From contig NZ_RZRU01000003.1 of NCBI RefSeq assembly GCF_003997495.1, positions 372,001-436,000 on the forward strand: a stretch of 64,000 nt of DNA, given 5' to 3'. A program made the position numbers and the translations under genes. Below, one piece after another: positions 45,564 to 54,436 of this stretch. Within the stretch, counting starts at the first letter, position 1. Each line of letters begins with the position of its first letter. The notes under the pieces are model-generated. The model was given only the letters and a program-made list of their open reading frames with translations. It did no database searches and was not told where the DNA came from. The DNA comes from Mesorhizobium sp. M7A.F.Ca.US.008.03.1.1. Lineage in GTDB: Bacteria; Pseudomonadota; Alphaproteobacteria; Rhizobiales; Rhizobiaceae.

Positions 45564-47045
45564 TCAGGCGCCGGGCAGGTAAATCACCGCATAGTCGTCC
45601 GAATAGGCCCGTTTCCAGCCCAACTGGTCGAAGAAGGGAATGCGGCTGTCGTCGGCCGACAGCAGCGCCCAGCCTATTGCGTATTTCTTCAGGCGGGCTT
45701 CGAGGAGCGGCTTGCCGTCGCCGCGTCCGGTGTCGTTGTCGCTTTTTGTGAAACCGCCCAGGAACAGCTGGTCCGTCCGCCCGTCGATATAGGTCTTGAA
45801 CCCGTGAAAAATCAGCGTGCCGCCGAAATTGTAGGAATTCAGCACGTTGCCGGATAGATGATGGCTTTGCGCGAATGCCAGCGCCCCGCTGGCCGATGTC
45901 TTCGGGCTCGGCGCAACATGATAGGCGCTGCCGAGCACGGCGACCCCGCCGATCAGCAGAGCGGCTGCCATGCCGCAGATGGCGTAGAACCGCCTGGCAA
46001 AGAATCTTTCCAGTCCGTCGCGCTTTTCGGCCAGCCATGCGGTGGCTGAAAGCGAGGGATATTGCTGCGCGACCTCGGCCGCCATCACCAGCGGAATCAG
46101 CAGGAAGAACAGATACATGAAGCGCACGTGGGCGAGATAGACATGCAAGGTGAAGACGACGAACAACGCCTTGGCCCAGCCAATTCGCAATCGGGACACC
46201 AATAGCCCGAAAAGCGCCAGCAGCATCGCCGCTTCCTGGACGGGACTGTCCGGCGGATTGAACGGTTTCCATTCCATGATCAGCGACACTGCCTCATTGC
46301 CGTAGGCGACGGCGAGCGTCGCCAGGATGGCCTGGACGCCGTAGGGGTGGATCAGGCTGACCAGCGGGCAAAGCAGACCGAACGCGATCCACTTCGCCAG
46401 GAGGGCCGGTTTTGACAGGCCCGTGCGCGCCAGCAGATCAAGACCGGCGAAAGCCGCGATGACGAAGCTCAAGGTGAAGGTGGCGTGTAGGTTCGCCCAC
46501 AATACGACCAGCACAAGCAGCCACCAGGGCGGCGCCCGTTCTTCCCTTGCCGCACCAAAGAGCACCGCCGTCCAGATGACGATGATCGGGAAGGTGAACA
46601 CATGCGGACGCGCCGTGAAGATCGGGTTGATCAGGAACACCGCCGCGAACGCCACTGTAATCGCCAGGATCGGCTTCAGCCATGCACTGAGAAACCACCC
46701 CATGAGGAAAACCGTCAGGGAGATCGAGGCGATGATCGCGGTGACGACCCCGTTCCAGCCGCCCGCCCGGTAGGCCAGAGCCAGCAGGACCTGCCCCAGC
46801 CATTCCTTGGCAATCCAGGGCTGGCCGGCAAACGTGTAGGAATAGGGATCGACGGTGGGAAATATCCGGTTACTCAGGAAATCCAGACCGACCTTCACTT
46901 GCCACCAGCTGTCGGGATCCTGCAGGGTGGCGCCTGCCTGGGCACCCAGCGCACCCGCCATCGCCAAGGCCGCGAGCAGGCAGAAGATCAGCCTGTTCCG
47001 CTCGTTGTATGTCGCGGCCTCCGCACTGGCCTGAGCGTCGTTCAT
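45564..47045 (-). CDS. GT-C-like polytopic membrane protein
   Basis: A 493-residue protein with about ten to twelve membrane helices and a C-terminal soluble tail (about 410-493, GFKTYIDGRTDQLFLGGFTK). The N-terminal loop DPDSWWQVKVGLDF, then PTVDPYSYTFAGQPWIAKEW, has the acidic first-loop style of GT-C glycosyltransferases that use polyprenyl-phosphate sugars. Neighbouring gtrA and gtrB homologues support the idea that it transfers the sugar to a surface acceptor (a GtrC role). Direct homology to a characterised enzyme is not evident. It is the last gene of the cluster, 38 bases after gtrA. Confidence 0.65.
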   Translation of the reverse strand: MNDAQASAEAATYNERNRLIFCLLAALAMAGALGAQAGATLQDPDSWWQVKVGLDFLSNRIFPTVDPYSYTFAGQPWIAKEWLGQVLLALAYRAGGWNGVVTAIIASISLTVFLMGWFLSAWLKPILAITVAFAAVFLINPIFTARPHVFTFPIIVIWTAVLFGAAREERAPPWWLLVLVVLWANLHATFTLSFVIAAFAGLDLLARTGLSKPALLAKWIAFGLLCPLVSLIHPYGVQAILATLAVAYGNEAVSLIMEWKPFNPPDSPVQEAAMLLALFGLLVSRLRIGWAKALFVVFTLHVYLAHVRFMYLFFLLIPLVMAAEVAQQYPSLSATAWLAEKRDGLERFFARRFYAICGMAAALLIGGVAVLGSAYHVAPSPKTSASGALAFAQSHHLSGNVLNSYNFGGTLIFHGFKTYIDGRTDQLFLGGFTKSDNDTGRGDGKPLLEARLKKYAIGWALLSADDSRIPFFDQLGWKRAYSDDYAVIYLPGA

Positions 47046-47083
47046 GGTGCGCCGCCTCTAATCGGTTCCGGTGACAGTTGGGT

Positions 47084-47557
47084 TCAAGACGTTGGATTGG
47101 CGGGCTGCCGCCGAGGCTTGTCGGCCACCCGAACTATGCGGTCGGTGCTGTCGTCCCCACGTCCCACGAACACGAAGCGAGCCGAGCCAAGATAGAAAAC
47201 AACCGAATAGACGCAGATTCCCGCGAGGTGGACCAGCGGGTTTTCGACGATGCCTGCTGAACGGGCGGCGATCACGACGGCCAGATTGACGCTGTAGGCG
47301 ACCAGAAAGACACCCCCATAGCGCAGCGCGGTTCCGGGCTGGAAGCCATCGGCTCTGCCGAAGGTCCATTGGCGGTTCAGGAAGAAGCCGAGAACGAGGC
47401 CGGCCGCATAACCCGTGGCGTTGGCAAGGATGTCACCCAGACCAAGCGCAAGCCCGGCCAGGATGACCGCGTATCCCAGCGCCGTGTTCAACAGACCGAC
47501 GGCGCCAAATCGCAGCATCCTCGGGAAGTCAAACGGCAGGCTTGACCACATGCGCAA
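47084..47557 (-). CDS. GtrA-family membrane protein (polyprenyl-phosphate-sugar flippase type)
   Basis: A 157-residue protein with four membrane helices and the GtrA signature (MLRFGAVGLLNTALGYAVIL near residue 14; GYAAGLVLGFFLNRQWTFGR; VVFYLGSARFVFVGRG). GtrA proteins are thought to flip undecaprenyl- or dolichyl-linked sugars made by GtrB. The first ATG (47557) lies within the upstream methyltransferase gene (28-base overlap); ATG 47518, 11 bases after that gene ends, is an alternative start giving 144 residues. The C-terminal tail is Arg-rich. Confidence 0.85.
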   Translation of the reverse strand: MRMWSSLPFDFPRMLRFGAVGLLNTALGYAVILAGLALGLGDILANATGYAAGLVLGFFLNRQWTFGRADGFQPGTALRYGGVFLVAYSVNLAVVIAARSAGIVENPLVHLAGICVYSVVFYLGSARFVFVGRGDDSTDRIVRVADKPRRQPANPTS

Positions 47558-48230
47558 AATATTGGGCTCCGACAGGAATCTTGGTGAGGAAGCGCTCGAA
47601 CGGCCTCAGTCTCGCAAGCATCCGAGGAAAGAAAATCCGGTAGACGATCCTCGTGTCGGCAAGGCCCGCCTCGGCCATGCGCCTGCGCATCTCGCGCGAA
47701 TTTATCAAAACCGCATTTTCGTCGAAGGCACAGTTTCTCACCGCGTGCGTGGTCAGCGGGTTCCAAGGATTGTGTTCGAAGACGAAGAAGCTGCCGCCAT
47801 CGGCCAGCACCCTGCCGATCTCGGCGAACAGTCCGATCTGCAGGTTCTCGGGAATATGGTGGAAGACGCAGGCCGCGAAGGCCAGGTCGAAGCTGCCGTC
47901 GGCAAAGGGAATTGTCTTGCCGTCGAAATGCGTGAAGGCGGCCTGGCCGGGAAAGCGCTTGCCAGCGATGTCGAGCGATTCCCGCGAAGGATCGAGCAAG
48001 GTGATCTCCGCGTCGGGAAACGCGTTGCGCATATGGCCGAGCGAATTGCCGACGCCGGCGCCGAAATCCAGTATTCGTCGCGGTTTGACACCGGCCCGCC
48101 GCAGCGTCGCGGCGACGTCGTCGATCTTGTACCTGGCGAAGAAATCCGGGTTTTCACCGCTCAGCCTTATGCTCGCGGCATGCTGCTCCTGATATTCCCG
48201 CGCAAACTGGTCGAACTCCGCCTCAAGCAC
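47529..48230 (-). CDS. SAM-dependent methyltransferase, class I
   Basis: A 233-residue methyltransferase. The SAM-binding glycine loop is in RRILDFGAGVGNSLGHMRNA (near residue 55), motif II acidic residue in ITLLDPSRESLDIAGKRF, and motif IV in SFDLAFAACVFHHIPENLQI. The acceptor is unknown; position between GtrB and GtrA suggests it methylates the sugar or its lipid carrier. The start is GTG 48230, overlapping the gtrB-like stop by 8 bases. Confidence 0.85.
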   Translation of the reverse strand: MLEAEFDQFAREYQEQHAASIRLSGENPDFFARYKIDDVAATLRRAGVKPRRILDFGAGVGNSLGHMRNAFPDAEITLLDPSRESLDIAGKRFPGQAAFTHFDGKTIPFADGSFDLAFAACVFHHIPENLQIGLFAEIGRVLADGGSFFVFEHNPWNPLTTHAVRNCAFDENAVLINSREMRRRMAEAGLADTRIVYRIFFPRMLARLRPFERFLTKIPVGAQYFAHVVKPAV

Positions 48231-49251
48231 GTGCGGCCCTCTTTGCCATCTCCTGCAGGCGATGGACCGGCAATTCGCCGTCCTCCACCGCCTGGCTGCG
48301 CGAAACGATCTCGTTGACGAAGTAGAGCGGCCGCCGCTTTGTCTCCATGTACATGCGCCCGAGATACTCGCCGAAGATTCCGAGCACCATAAGCTGGACG
48401 CTGCCGAGGATCAGCACGATCGCGGCAAGGCTGGTCCAGCCGGGCAACACGTTTCCGACCGACCATTCGAACAGCGTGTAGCCGAGCACGACCAGCCCCA
48501 GAAGCCCGAACATCATTCCGAGCAGCGAGGCGAACCGCAAGGGCACGATGGAGAAGCTGGTCATCGCGTCGACCGCCAGAAGAAGCATTTTCTTCAACGG
48601 ATAGTGGGTGGTGCCGGCAAAGCGGCGGTGCCGCTCATAGGGGAAAGCCACCTGTCTCAGCCCGATCCAGCTCACCATGCCGCGAATGAACCTGTAACGT
48701 TCTGGCATCGCGTTCAAATGGTCGAGCGCGCGACGGTTCATCAGCCGGAAATCACCGGTGTTCGGGGCTATGTCGACGTCGACCATCCGGCGCAGCAAGC
48801 GATAGAACATGGACGCGGAGGCGAGCTTGAACCAGCTTTCGCCATCGCGCGTCAGCCTCTGGCCGTAAACCACATCGAAGCCTTCGTTCATCTTCGTCAT
48901 CATCGCGCCGAGCAGTTCAGGCGGATCCTGCAGGTCGGCATCGAGAATGAGAATGCGCTGGCCGCGACAGAATTCGAGCCCGGCGCTCAACGCGATCTGG
49001 TGGCCGTAATTGCGGGCGAGGTCGATAGCGACGATATGGTCGTCCTTTTCGGCCAGCTGTAGAATGGCCTCGCGCGTACCATCGGTCGCGCCATCGATGA
49101 CAAGGACGATCTCGTAGGAAGCGCCTTGTTCAAGGCACGCGGCCGTTACCCGCCGATGCAGTTCGGCCACGCCATCCAGCTCGTTGTAGCATGGGATGAC
49201 CACCGACAGCATGACGCCGCGTCGCGCGGTGTTTTTCTCCGTCTCCACCAA
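48223..49251 (-). CDS. GtrB-type polyprenyl-phosphate glycosyltransferase
   Basis: A 342-residue GT2 enzyme with the DPM1/GtrB layout: N-terminal GT-A domain (LSVVIPCYNELDGVAELHRR; nucleotide-binding ILILDADLQDPPELLGAMMT near residue 100; NTGDFRLMNRRALDHLN) and two C-terminal membrane helices (about 225-290, LLGMMFGLLGLVVLGYTLFE). It transfers a sugar from UDP or GDP to undecaprenyl phosphate. The start is GTG 49251 after GGGAGCAAGG. It follows the histidine-kinase gene by 41 bases on the same strand and begins the gtrB-methyltransferase-gtrA-GT-C run. Confidence 0.88.
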   Translation of the reverse strand: MVETEKNTARRGVMLSVVIPCYNELDGVAELHRRVTAACLEQGASYEIVLVIDGATDGTREAILQLAEKDDHIVAIDLARNYGHQIALSAGLEFCRGQRILILDADLQDPPELLGAMMTKMNEGFDVVYGQRLTRDGESWFKLASASMFYRLLRRMVDVDIAPNTGDFRLMNRRALDHLNAMPERYRFIRGMVSWIGLRQVAFPYERHRRFAGTTHYPLKKMLLLAVDAMTSFSIVPLRFASLLGMMFGLLGLVVLGYTLFEWSVGNVLPGWTSLAAIVLILGSVQLMVLGIFGEYLGRMYMETKRRPLYFVNEIVSRSQAVEDGELPVHRLQEMAKRAARA

Positions 49252-49292
49252 AGCCTTGCTCCCGCTATTCGATTGGGAATAGCGGCAATTGG

Positions 49293-50792
49293 TTAGAAAA
49301 CAGATAAGCCAGCGGGATCGGCCGCGGCCATCGGTCGGCCATCATTTCTGCCGCACGCGGCCACCGACCGAACCGGCAACTCCATGCGGATGCGGGCGCC
49401 TTGCCAGGAGCCCGCCAATATGCGGATGGAGCCGTCGTGCAGCAGTGCGATCTGCCGGGCAAGGTTCAATCCCAGACCCGCGCCGCGCGATTGCGGCTGC
49501 AGGCGGTAGAAGGGCTCGAAAACATTCTCGTGCTCATCGGCCGGAATGCCTGGGCCTTCGTCGCGGATTTCGACGCCGCCGGTTTCATCGATCGCTATGG
49601 TGATCGTGCCGGAACCGGCGCCATGATCGATGGCATTGCGCACGAGATTTGCCAGCGCCCGCTCGATCTGCAGCACGTTGATCTCGACATGGACCTTGTT
49701 GGCTGGCGGCTCGAAGGCAAGGTCGTAGCCTGCTTCGATGGCGAGCGGGGCGAAGTCGGCCGCGACCCGGCTTACGAGATCGCAAAGGTCGATGATCTGG
49801 CGCTGGTCCGCCGGGCGGTCGAGCAGCTGGTGGTCGAGCAGTTGCTGCGCAAGATGCGACAGGCGCTCGATGTCATGCAGCAGGCGCGCGCTTTGCGGCT
49901 CCTGCTTCAGCAATTCGGCGCGCGTTCGCAGGATGGCGATCGGCGTGCGCAGTTCGTGCGCCGCGTCGGTGAGGAAGCGATTGTGCCGGTCATAGCCCTG
50001 GGCGAGGCGCGCCAGCGTCTGGTTGAAGGCATGCACCAGCGGCGCGATCTCCTGCGGCACATTCTTGACCGGCAGCTGCATCGCACGGGTGCCGATGTCG
50101 ATGCGCGCGGCCTGCTGGACTGTGTCGACGAGGCCGGCAAACGACCGGCGCACGACGGCTGGCGTCGTCACCAGGGTCGTGGCTCCCATGACGAGGACAA
50201 TCGGCAACAGCAGGATGACGATGATGACCGCGAGAGCGGGAAGCGCCTTCTCCCAGTTCCTGCTGCCATCCGGGTTCTTGGCGACGTCGATGCTGGCCGA
50301 AATGGTGACCTCGAGGCCCTCGGCCTCTTCCCGCGATGACCGTGTCGCGGCGATGATCTGAACCGTGCCGGCCTTGGTCGAAACCCTTTCGAGATAGGCC
50401 TCCGGCCTCAAATCATCTTCGGAAAATCCGATGGTGGCGTGGTCGGCCTGGCCCAGCAGATCGCCAAAATTCCTGGTGTAGACGTCGGGTATGCTGCCGA
50501 AGCGGATGCTCTGGCCGCTGTTGTCGCGGATGATGTACCAGACATTGGGGAAACCCTCACGAAACGAACGCAGTTCGCTGGTCTCATGAACGATCAATTT
50601 GCCGTTGCCGTCACGATCGACGGCATCCTTGAGGGTGGCGACGGCAGCTTCGTTGTCGGCGAGAAGCCGCGGATTGGCGATCCATAGCGCGGCCGCGCAC
50701 AGCACGATGAAGACAAGGAGCGTCGCCGCTTGCAGCAGGATCATCCGCCGCACCAACACCCATTGCAGCGAGCGCGTGCGCCGCGTCTTCAC
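49293..50792 (-). CDS. Sensor histidine kinase (with the response regulator at 50789)
   Basis: A 499-residue inner-membrane kinase: a first helix near residues 14-37 (LLQAATLLVFIVLCAAALWI), a periplasmic sensor (about 38-190), a second helix (about 190-212, LAVIIVILLLPIVLVMGATT), a HAMP-like linker, HisKA (RFLTDAAHELRTPIAILRTR), N box (LANLVRNAIDHGAG) and G boxes (IRDEGPGIPADEHE; GAGLGLNLARQIALLHDG). GTG 50792 overlaps the regulator's TGA stop (GTGA), so the pair is coupled. The stimulus is unknown. Downstream genes modify surface sugars, which suggests an envelope signal. Confidence 0.9.
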   Translation of the reverse strand: MKTRRTRSLQWVLVRRMILLQAATLLVFIVLCAAALWIANPRLLADNEAAVATLKDAVDRDGNGKLIVHETSELRSFREGFPNVWYIIRDNSGQSIRFGSIPDVYTRNFGDLLGQADHATIGFSEDDLRPEAYLERVSTKAGTVQIIAATRSSREEAEGLEVTISASIDVAKNPDGSRNWEKALPALAVIIVILLLPIVLVMGATTLVTTPAVVRRSFAGLVDTVQQAARIDIGTRAMQLPVKNVPQEIAPLVHAFNQTLARLAQGYDRHNRFLTDAAHELRTPIAILRTRAELLKQEPQSARLLHDIERLSHLAQQLLDHQLLDRPADQRQIIDLCDLVSRVAADFAPLAIEAGYDLAFEPPANKVHVEINVLQIERALANLVRNAIDHGAGSGTITIAIDETGGVEIRDEGPGIPADEHENVFEPFYRLQPQSRGAGLGLNLARQIALLHDGSIRILAGSWQGARIRMELPVRSVAACGRNDGRPMAAADPAGLSVF

Positions 50793-51463
50793 GAGACGGC
50801 CCGCAAGAGATAACCGAGGTTGCGGATCGACCTGATCTCGATGCCGGCAGCGACGTCGTCAAGCTTGCGGCGCAGCCGCGAAATGTGCGCATCCAATGCA
50901 TTGGAGCCGATCTCGTCGTCGAGAGCATAGACGGCTTCTTCCAGCGTCCCGCGCATGATCGTCCGGCCCGGCCTGCGGATGAGCGTTTCGAGCACCAGCC
51001 GTTCGCGCCGCGGCAGCTCCAGCGTCTGGTTCTCGACAAGCGCCTCGCGATGTCGGAAATCATAGGTGAGGCGGCCGACCACCGTCTGGTCGGCGCGCGT
51101 TGTGAACGAACGCCGGTGCAAGGCATTGAGCCTGGCAACCAGTTCCACCGTTGCGAACGGTTTGACCATGTAGTCGTCGGCGCCGGCATCGAGCCCCGCC
51201 ACGCGGTCGTCGAGCCCGCTGAGCGCCGTCAACGCGATCACCGGCACGTCCAGATGCAAGGCCCGCAGGCGCGGGATCAAGCTGAGGCCATCGCCATCCG
51301 GCAGCCGGCGGTCCAGCACCACCGCGTCATGGTGGCCGAGCCGCGCCACGGCTTCGGCATCCGCCAGTGTCGCGGCATGGTCGACGATGATGTCCTGGCG
51401 CTCGAGCGCGGTCTTGAGCACCGAGGCCATTTCCGGCTCGTCCTCGATCAGCAGGATGCGCAT
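50789..51463 (-). CDS. OmpR-family response regulator
   Basis: A 224-residue response regulator: receiver domain (MRILLIEDEPEMASVLKTAL; phospho-acceptor Asp in DAVVLDRRLPDGDG near residue 51; Lys in YMVKPFATVELV) and an OmpR-type winged helix (about 130-220; LELPRRERLVLETLIRRPGR; NALDAHISRLRRKLDDV). ATG 51463 has a GGAGAG site; a GTG two codons upstream is less likely. It is translated together with the kinase and precedes the GtrB cluster, which it may control. Confidence 0.92.
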   Translation of the reverse strand: MRILLIEDEPEMASVLKTALERQDIIVDHAATLADAEAVARLGHHDAVVLDRRLPDGDGLSLIPRLRALHLDVPVIALTALSGLDDRVAGLDAGADDYMVKPFATVELVARLNALHRRSFTTRADQTVVGRLTYDFRHREALVENQTLELPRRERLVLETLIRRPGRTIMRGTLEEAVYALDDEIGSNALDAHISRLRRKLDDVAAGIEIRSIRNLGYLLRAVS

Positions 51464-51503
51464 GCGCACTCTCCGTCACAGGCAGCCGGCACGCTGTGGC
51501 AAT

Positions 51504-51896
51504 TCATTCGCATTCCAGCTTCGGTTGACGAAAATTGGTGATGAACCATCGGCCGCCCGAGGCGCGGGCATAGAACGTATAGAAGCATTCCTGGCGCTCG
51601 ATATAGGCAGGCGTTTCGGTTTCTTCGTAGACGGTTCCGTGTTTTGTGTGGCGAACCTCGCCGCTGGAGGTTCCGGGAACCGCATCGGTGGAGATCTTGC
51701 GCCACTGATAGGCCCGCTCGCCCCGGCCGAGATCAATGACGGCGGTCGGCGGCCCGTAGTCCAGAACGACCGACTCGACCGGTTGCCCGATGTAGTTCTT
51801 CATGATGTCGGAGGCGCATCCCGTCAGCGCCAGCACGATTGCGACGAAGAACGCCTTGGAGATCCACACCAGATGGTTTGCGCTGCGTTTGGACAT
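51504..51896 (-). CDS. Hypothetical lipoprotein
   Basis: A 130-residue protein with a lipoprotein signal: hydrophobic helix FFVAIVLALTGC with lipobox LTGC (Cys near residue 27), then a 100-residue beta-rich domain (GQPVESVVLDYGPPTAVIDL, GRGERAYQWRKISTDAVPGT, ECFYTFYARASGGRWFITNF). The GxPxxxVxxxYGxP pattern resembles small BamE/SmpA-like outer-membrane lipoproteins, but I would not assign it further. ATG 51896. It stands alone between the two-component regulator and an outer-membrane protein. Confidence 0.75.
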   Translation of the reverse strand: MSKRSANHLVWISKAFFVAIVLALTGCASDIMKNYIGQPVESVVLDYGPPTAVIDLGRGERAYQWRKISTDAVPGTSSGEVRHTKHGTVYEETETPAYIERQECFYTFYARASGGRWFITNFRQPKLECE

Positions 51897-52110
51897 ATCC
51901 GATTCCCGTCATTAAGGTCATCCGCGGCACCTAGGGTGTGAAGATTGCATCGACATTACGCAGGACCTTGCACACAAATGCGGTCTGCCGACACGCCGAT
52001 GCCGATGCCGATGGAGGCAAAGCAATTGCGCGGCCCCGTTGCATCCGGGCGCCGCGCAAGGTCATTCGAGCAAAAATACAAGACGGGTTCAACGGAACCC
52101 ATGGTCTGCC

Positions 52111-52728
52111 CTAGAACCGGTAGTTGATGCCGGCCTTCAGTTCATGGCTGCCGACCGTCGCCTTGGATTTGCCCAGGGCGGACGTCGTTTCAACGCCTGG
52201 GGTGCGCACATAGTCATATTCGACCTTGGCCGAGAGGCCGCCGGCAAAACCCTGCTCGATGCCGCCGCCGACCAGATAGCCGAGTTTCCATCCGTCGATA
52301 CTGTTCACCTTGTCGCCCTTGTCGAATTTGGTCATGGCGACGCCGCCGGTTCCAAACAGCAGCGTCTGGTCGAAGCTCAAGCCGGCCTTGGCCTTGGCGG
52401 CACCGCGCCATTTTTCCTTGATCTTGCCGCCCCGGACGTCGTGCTCGACGCCACCAAGATAGGAGCCCTCGATCTCGGCACCGAGAACCGCTGGACCCAT
52501 CTGCTGGTTGTAGCCGGCCTGAACGCCGCCGCTGAGACCATTCCTGCCGGCAAACGGGTTCGGCATCCCGGTGAACGCCGTGCCGCCATGCACGCCGACA
52601 TAGGCGCCGCTCCACTGGAACGCGGGGGGATCATTGTAGGTGGGCGAAAGGTCGGCGGCCATCGCCGACCCTAGCAGGCACACGGCAAGGGCACTTGCCG
52701 TCAGGATGATCTTTACTTGAGAGAACAC
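52111..52728 (-). CDS. Outer-membrane beta-barrel protein (Omp25/OmpA-like)
   Basis: A 205-residue protein with a signal peptide ending GSAMAADLSP (near residue 26) and an eight-stranded porin-like barrel: WSGAYVGVHGGTAFTGM, SGGVQAGYNQQMGPAVLGAE, GAAKAKAGLSFDQTLLFGTG and the terminal HELKAGINYRF ending in the aromatic Phe needed for outer-membrane insertion. It matches the rhizobial/Brucella Omp25/Omp31 family. The start is GTG 52728 with GGAG at 6 bases; the frame is open 24 bases further upstream. Confidence 0.88.
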   Translation of the reverse strand: MFSQVKIILTASALAVCLLGSAMAADLSPTYNDPPAFQWSGAYVGVHGGTAFTGMPNPFAGRNGLSGGVQAGYNQQMGPAVLGAEIEGSYLGGVEHDVRGGKIKEKWRGAAKAKAGLSFDQTLLFGTGGVAMTKFDKGDKVNSIDGWKLGYLVGGGIEQGFAGGLSAKVEYDYVRTPGVETTSALGKSKATVGSHELKAGINYRF

Positions 52729-53185
52729 TGCATACTCCACACAGGCGCGCATCCGGCAATCGATGCGCAGGTTAATTCCCGAAGAACTCGACCGTTGCGG
52801 CGGTCGGGCTCCGATCTTGCGTCTTTCAGGGATGGTTGCGCGGTCCTGGGACTGGCTTTCGCCAGCTGCGGTAGGGGGTCAGAGCTCGCGCGGCCGATCA
52901 CCTGAAAGACGCCGACTGTCTCGCAGGCGAAAATTGCACGCACATTGCGGGAAATCGAAAAATGAAGATTTTTCGCTTTATTTTCAATGTACTAAAGCAG
53001 TTCTGTTTACCCAAATTTAACAGTCTGGCGCGGGTTTGGTCAATTTCGCAGCACAGCCTTGCCATGCAATCGCTCGGTGGCGGCCTTCGGCATCCCGCAA
53101 AACTGCCGGCTTGAAGCGGGCAAGCCAAGTGCGTATGTCTGGGCCGACGCCTTCCAAGTCTGATACCTCAATCTGGAGATGGGCC
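52729..53185. promoter_or_regulatory. Intergenic region with an AT-rich block
   Basis: This 457-base gap contains an unusually AT-rich stretch at about 52955-53030 in otherwise GC-rich DNA, ending with several A/T runs. It probably holds promoters for the outer-membrane protein and the DUF6460 gene. I see no supported gene in it. Confidence 0.4.
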
Positions 53186-53449
53186 TTGTCCGCATTGACG
53201 CGCTTTCTTGGCGACTCGCCGCTCAAGGTGATCCTGAAGCTGCTGGTGGTGTCTTTCCTCGTCGGCCTGGTCATGAATGCCTTCGGCTGGTCGCCGATGG
53301 ATGTGCTCGACGGCATCCGGAAGTTCTTCGTCGACCTGTGGAATCTCGGCTTCCACGCCATCGACCGCTTCCTCGGCTATATCCTGCTGGGCGCGGCTAT
53401 CGTCGTGCCGGCCTTCATCCTGTTGAGGCTCGCCAACTACCGGAAGTAG
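53186..53449 (+). CDS. DUF6460 family small membrane protein
   Basis: An 87-residue protein with two membrane helices: LKVILKLLVVSFLVGLVMNA (near residue 15) and YILLGAAIVVPAFILLRLAN at the C-terminus, separated by an amphipathic WSPMDVLDGIRKFFVDLWNL segment. It matches the DUF6460 family of Rhizobiales. The start is probably TTG 53186 after GGAGATGGG; the frame is open 150 bases further upstream, so a longer form is possible. Its function is unknown. It ends next to the convergent HDAC-like gene. Confidence 0.75.
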   Translation: MSALTRFLGDSPLKVILKLLVVSFLVGLVMNAFGWSPMDVLDGIRKFFVDLWNLGFHAIDRFLGYILLGAAIVVPAFILLRLANYRK

Positions 53450-54355
53450 CTACCGGGCGTAACCCGCGGCAACCTCGAACAGGATGGCGTGGCGCGCCGC
53501 GAGTGCGGGCACATCAGTTGAATAGCCACCCCCGATGACGCCACAGACCGGAACGCCCTGCGCGCGAAAATGGCTGATGACCATGTCGTCGCGGGCGCGC
53601 AGGCCGTCATCCGATAGCGCCAGCCTGCCAAGCCGGTCCCCGGCATGGACGTCGACGCCGGCATTGTAGAACACGATGTCCCAATGGGCCTGTGCGCATA
53701 GCTCCGGCAGGATGGCGGCGAGCCTCTCGAGGTAGGCAGCGTCACCCGTGCCATCGGGCAGCGCGACATCGAGGTCGGAGGCGATCTTGCGCGCGGGGTA
53801 GTTGCGGTCGCCATGCATGGAAAAGGTGAACACGCGCGGATCATCGGCGAGAATATCCGCCGTGCCGTCGCCCTGGTGCACGTCGAGATCGACGACCAGG
53901 ATGTTTTGTGCCGCGCCTTCGGCGAGCAGCACCAATGCGGCGACGGCGACATCGTTGAAGGTGCAGAAGCCCGCGCCTTGCGCGCGCCGCGCATGGTGGC
54001 TGCCGCCGGCGGTGTTGCAGGCGATACCGTGGCGCAAGGCCAGCCGCGCCGCCAGCACCGTGCCTCCGGTGGCAAGCTGCGCGCGCAGCGAGACGCGGGG
54101 CCCGATTGGAAAACCGATCTCTCGTTCGATCTTTTCGGGCACGCAGCAGTTGACGACCTGGTCGACATAGTCCGCCGCATGGGCAAGCTCCAGCCATGAC
54201 GCCGGCGCCGGTTCGGCGGCGCTGAGCGCGTCGGGTCCGGCCAGTCCGCGAGCGCGCAAGGCGTCCATCAGCAAGGGATATTTGCTCATCGGAAAGCGGT
54301 GGTTGACGGCGAAGCCGGCGTCGTAGTCGGGATGATGGACGATCTGCAAAGGCAT
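53450..54355 (-). CDS. Histone-deacetylase-family amidohydrolase
   Basis: A 301-residue zinc amidohydrolase of the HDAC/AcuC/acetylpolyamine-aminohydrolase superfamily. Catalytic segments are TAGGSHHARRAQGAGFCTFN (the His pair, near residue 115), ILVVDLDVHQGDGTADIL (zinc Asp and His near residue 155), the second zinc Asp in VFYNAGVDVHAGD, and CGVIGGGYSTD (Tyr). It removes acetyl or similar groups from lysine, polyamine or other amines; the substrate is not evident. ATG 54355. It is convergent with the DUF6460 gene. Confidence 0.9.
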   Translation of the reverse strand: MPLQIVHHPDYDAGFAVNHRFPMSKYPLLMDALRARGLAGPDALSAAEPAPASWLELAHAADYVDQVVNCCVPEKIEREIGFPIGPRVSLRAQLATGGTVLAARLALRHGIACNTAGGSHHARRAQGAGFCTFNDVAVAALVLLAEGAAQNILVVDLDVHQGDGTADILADDPRVFTFSMHGDRNYPARKIASDLDVALPDGTGDAAYLERLAAILPELCAQAHWDIVFYNAGVDVHAGDRLGRLALSDDGLRARDDMVISHFRAQGVPVCGVIGGGYSTDVPALAARHAILFEVAAGYAR

Positions 54356-54436
54356 GAACTCGTATCCGGCTGGCTCACGCCAGACCGGGATTTCGGTTGG
54401 CCGTCAAGGGATAGGTGATTGCGCGGTGGCCGGAAA

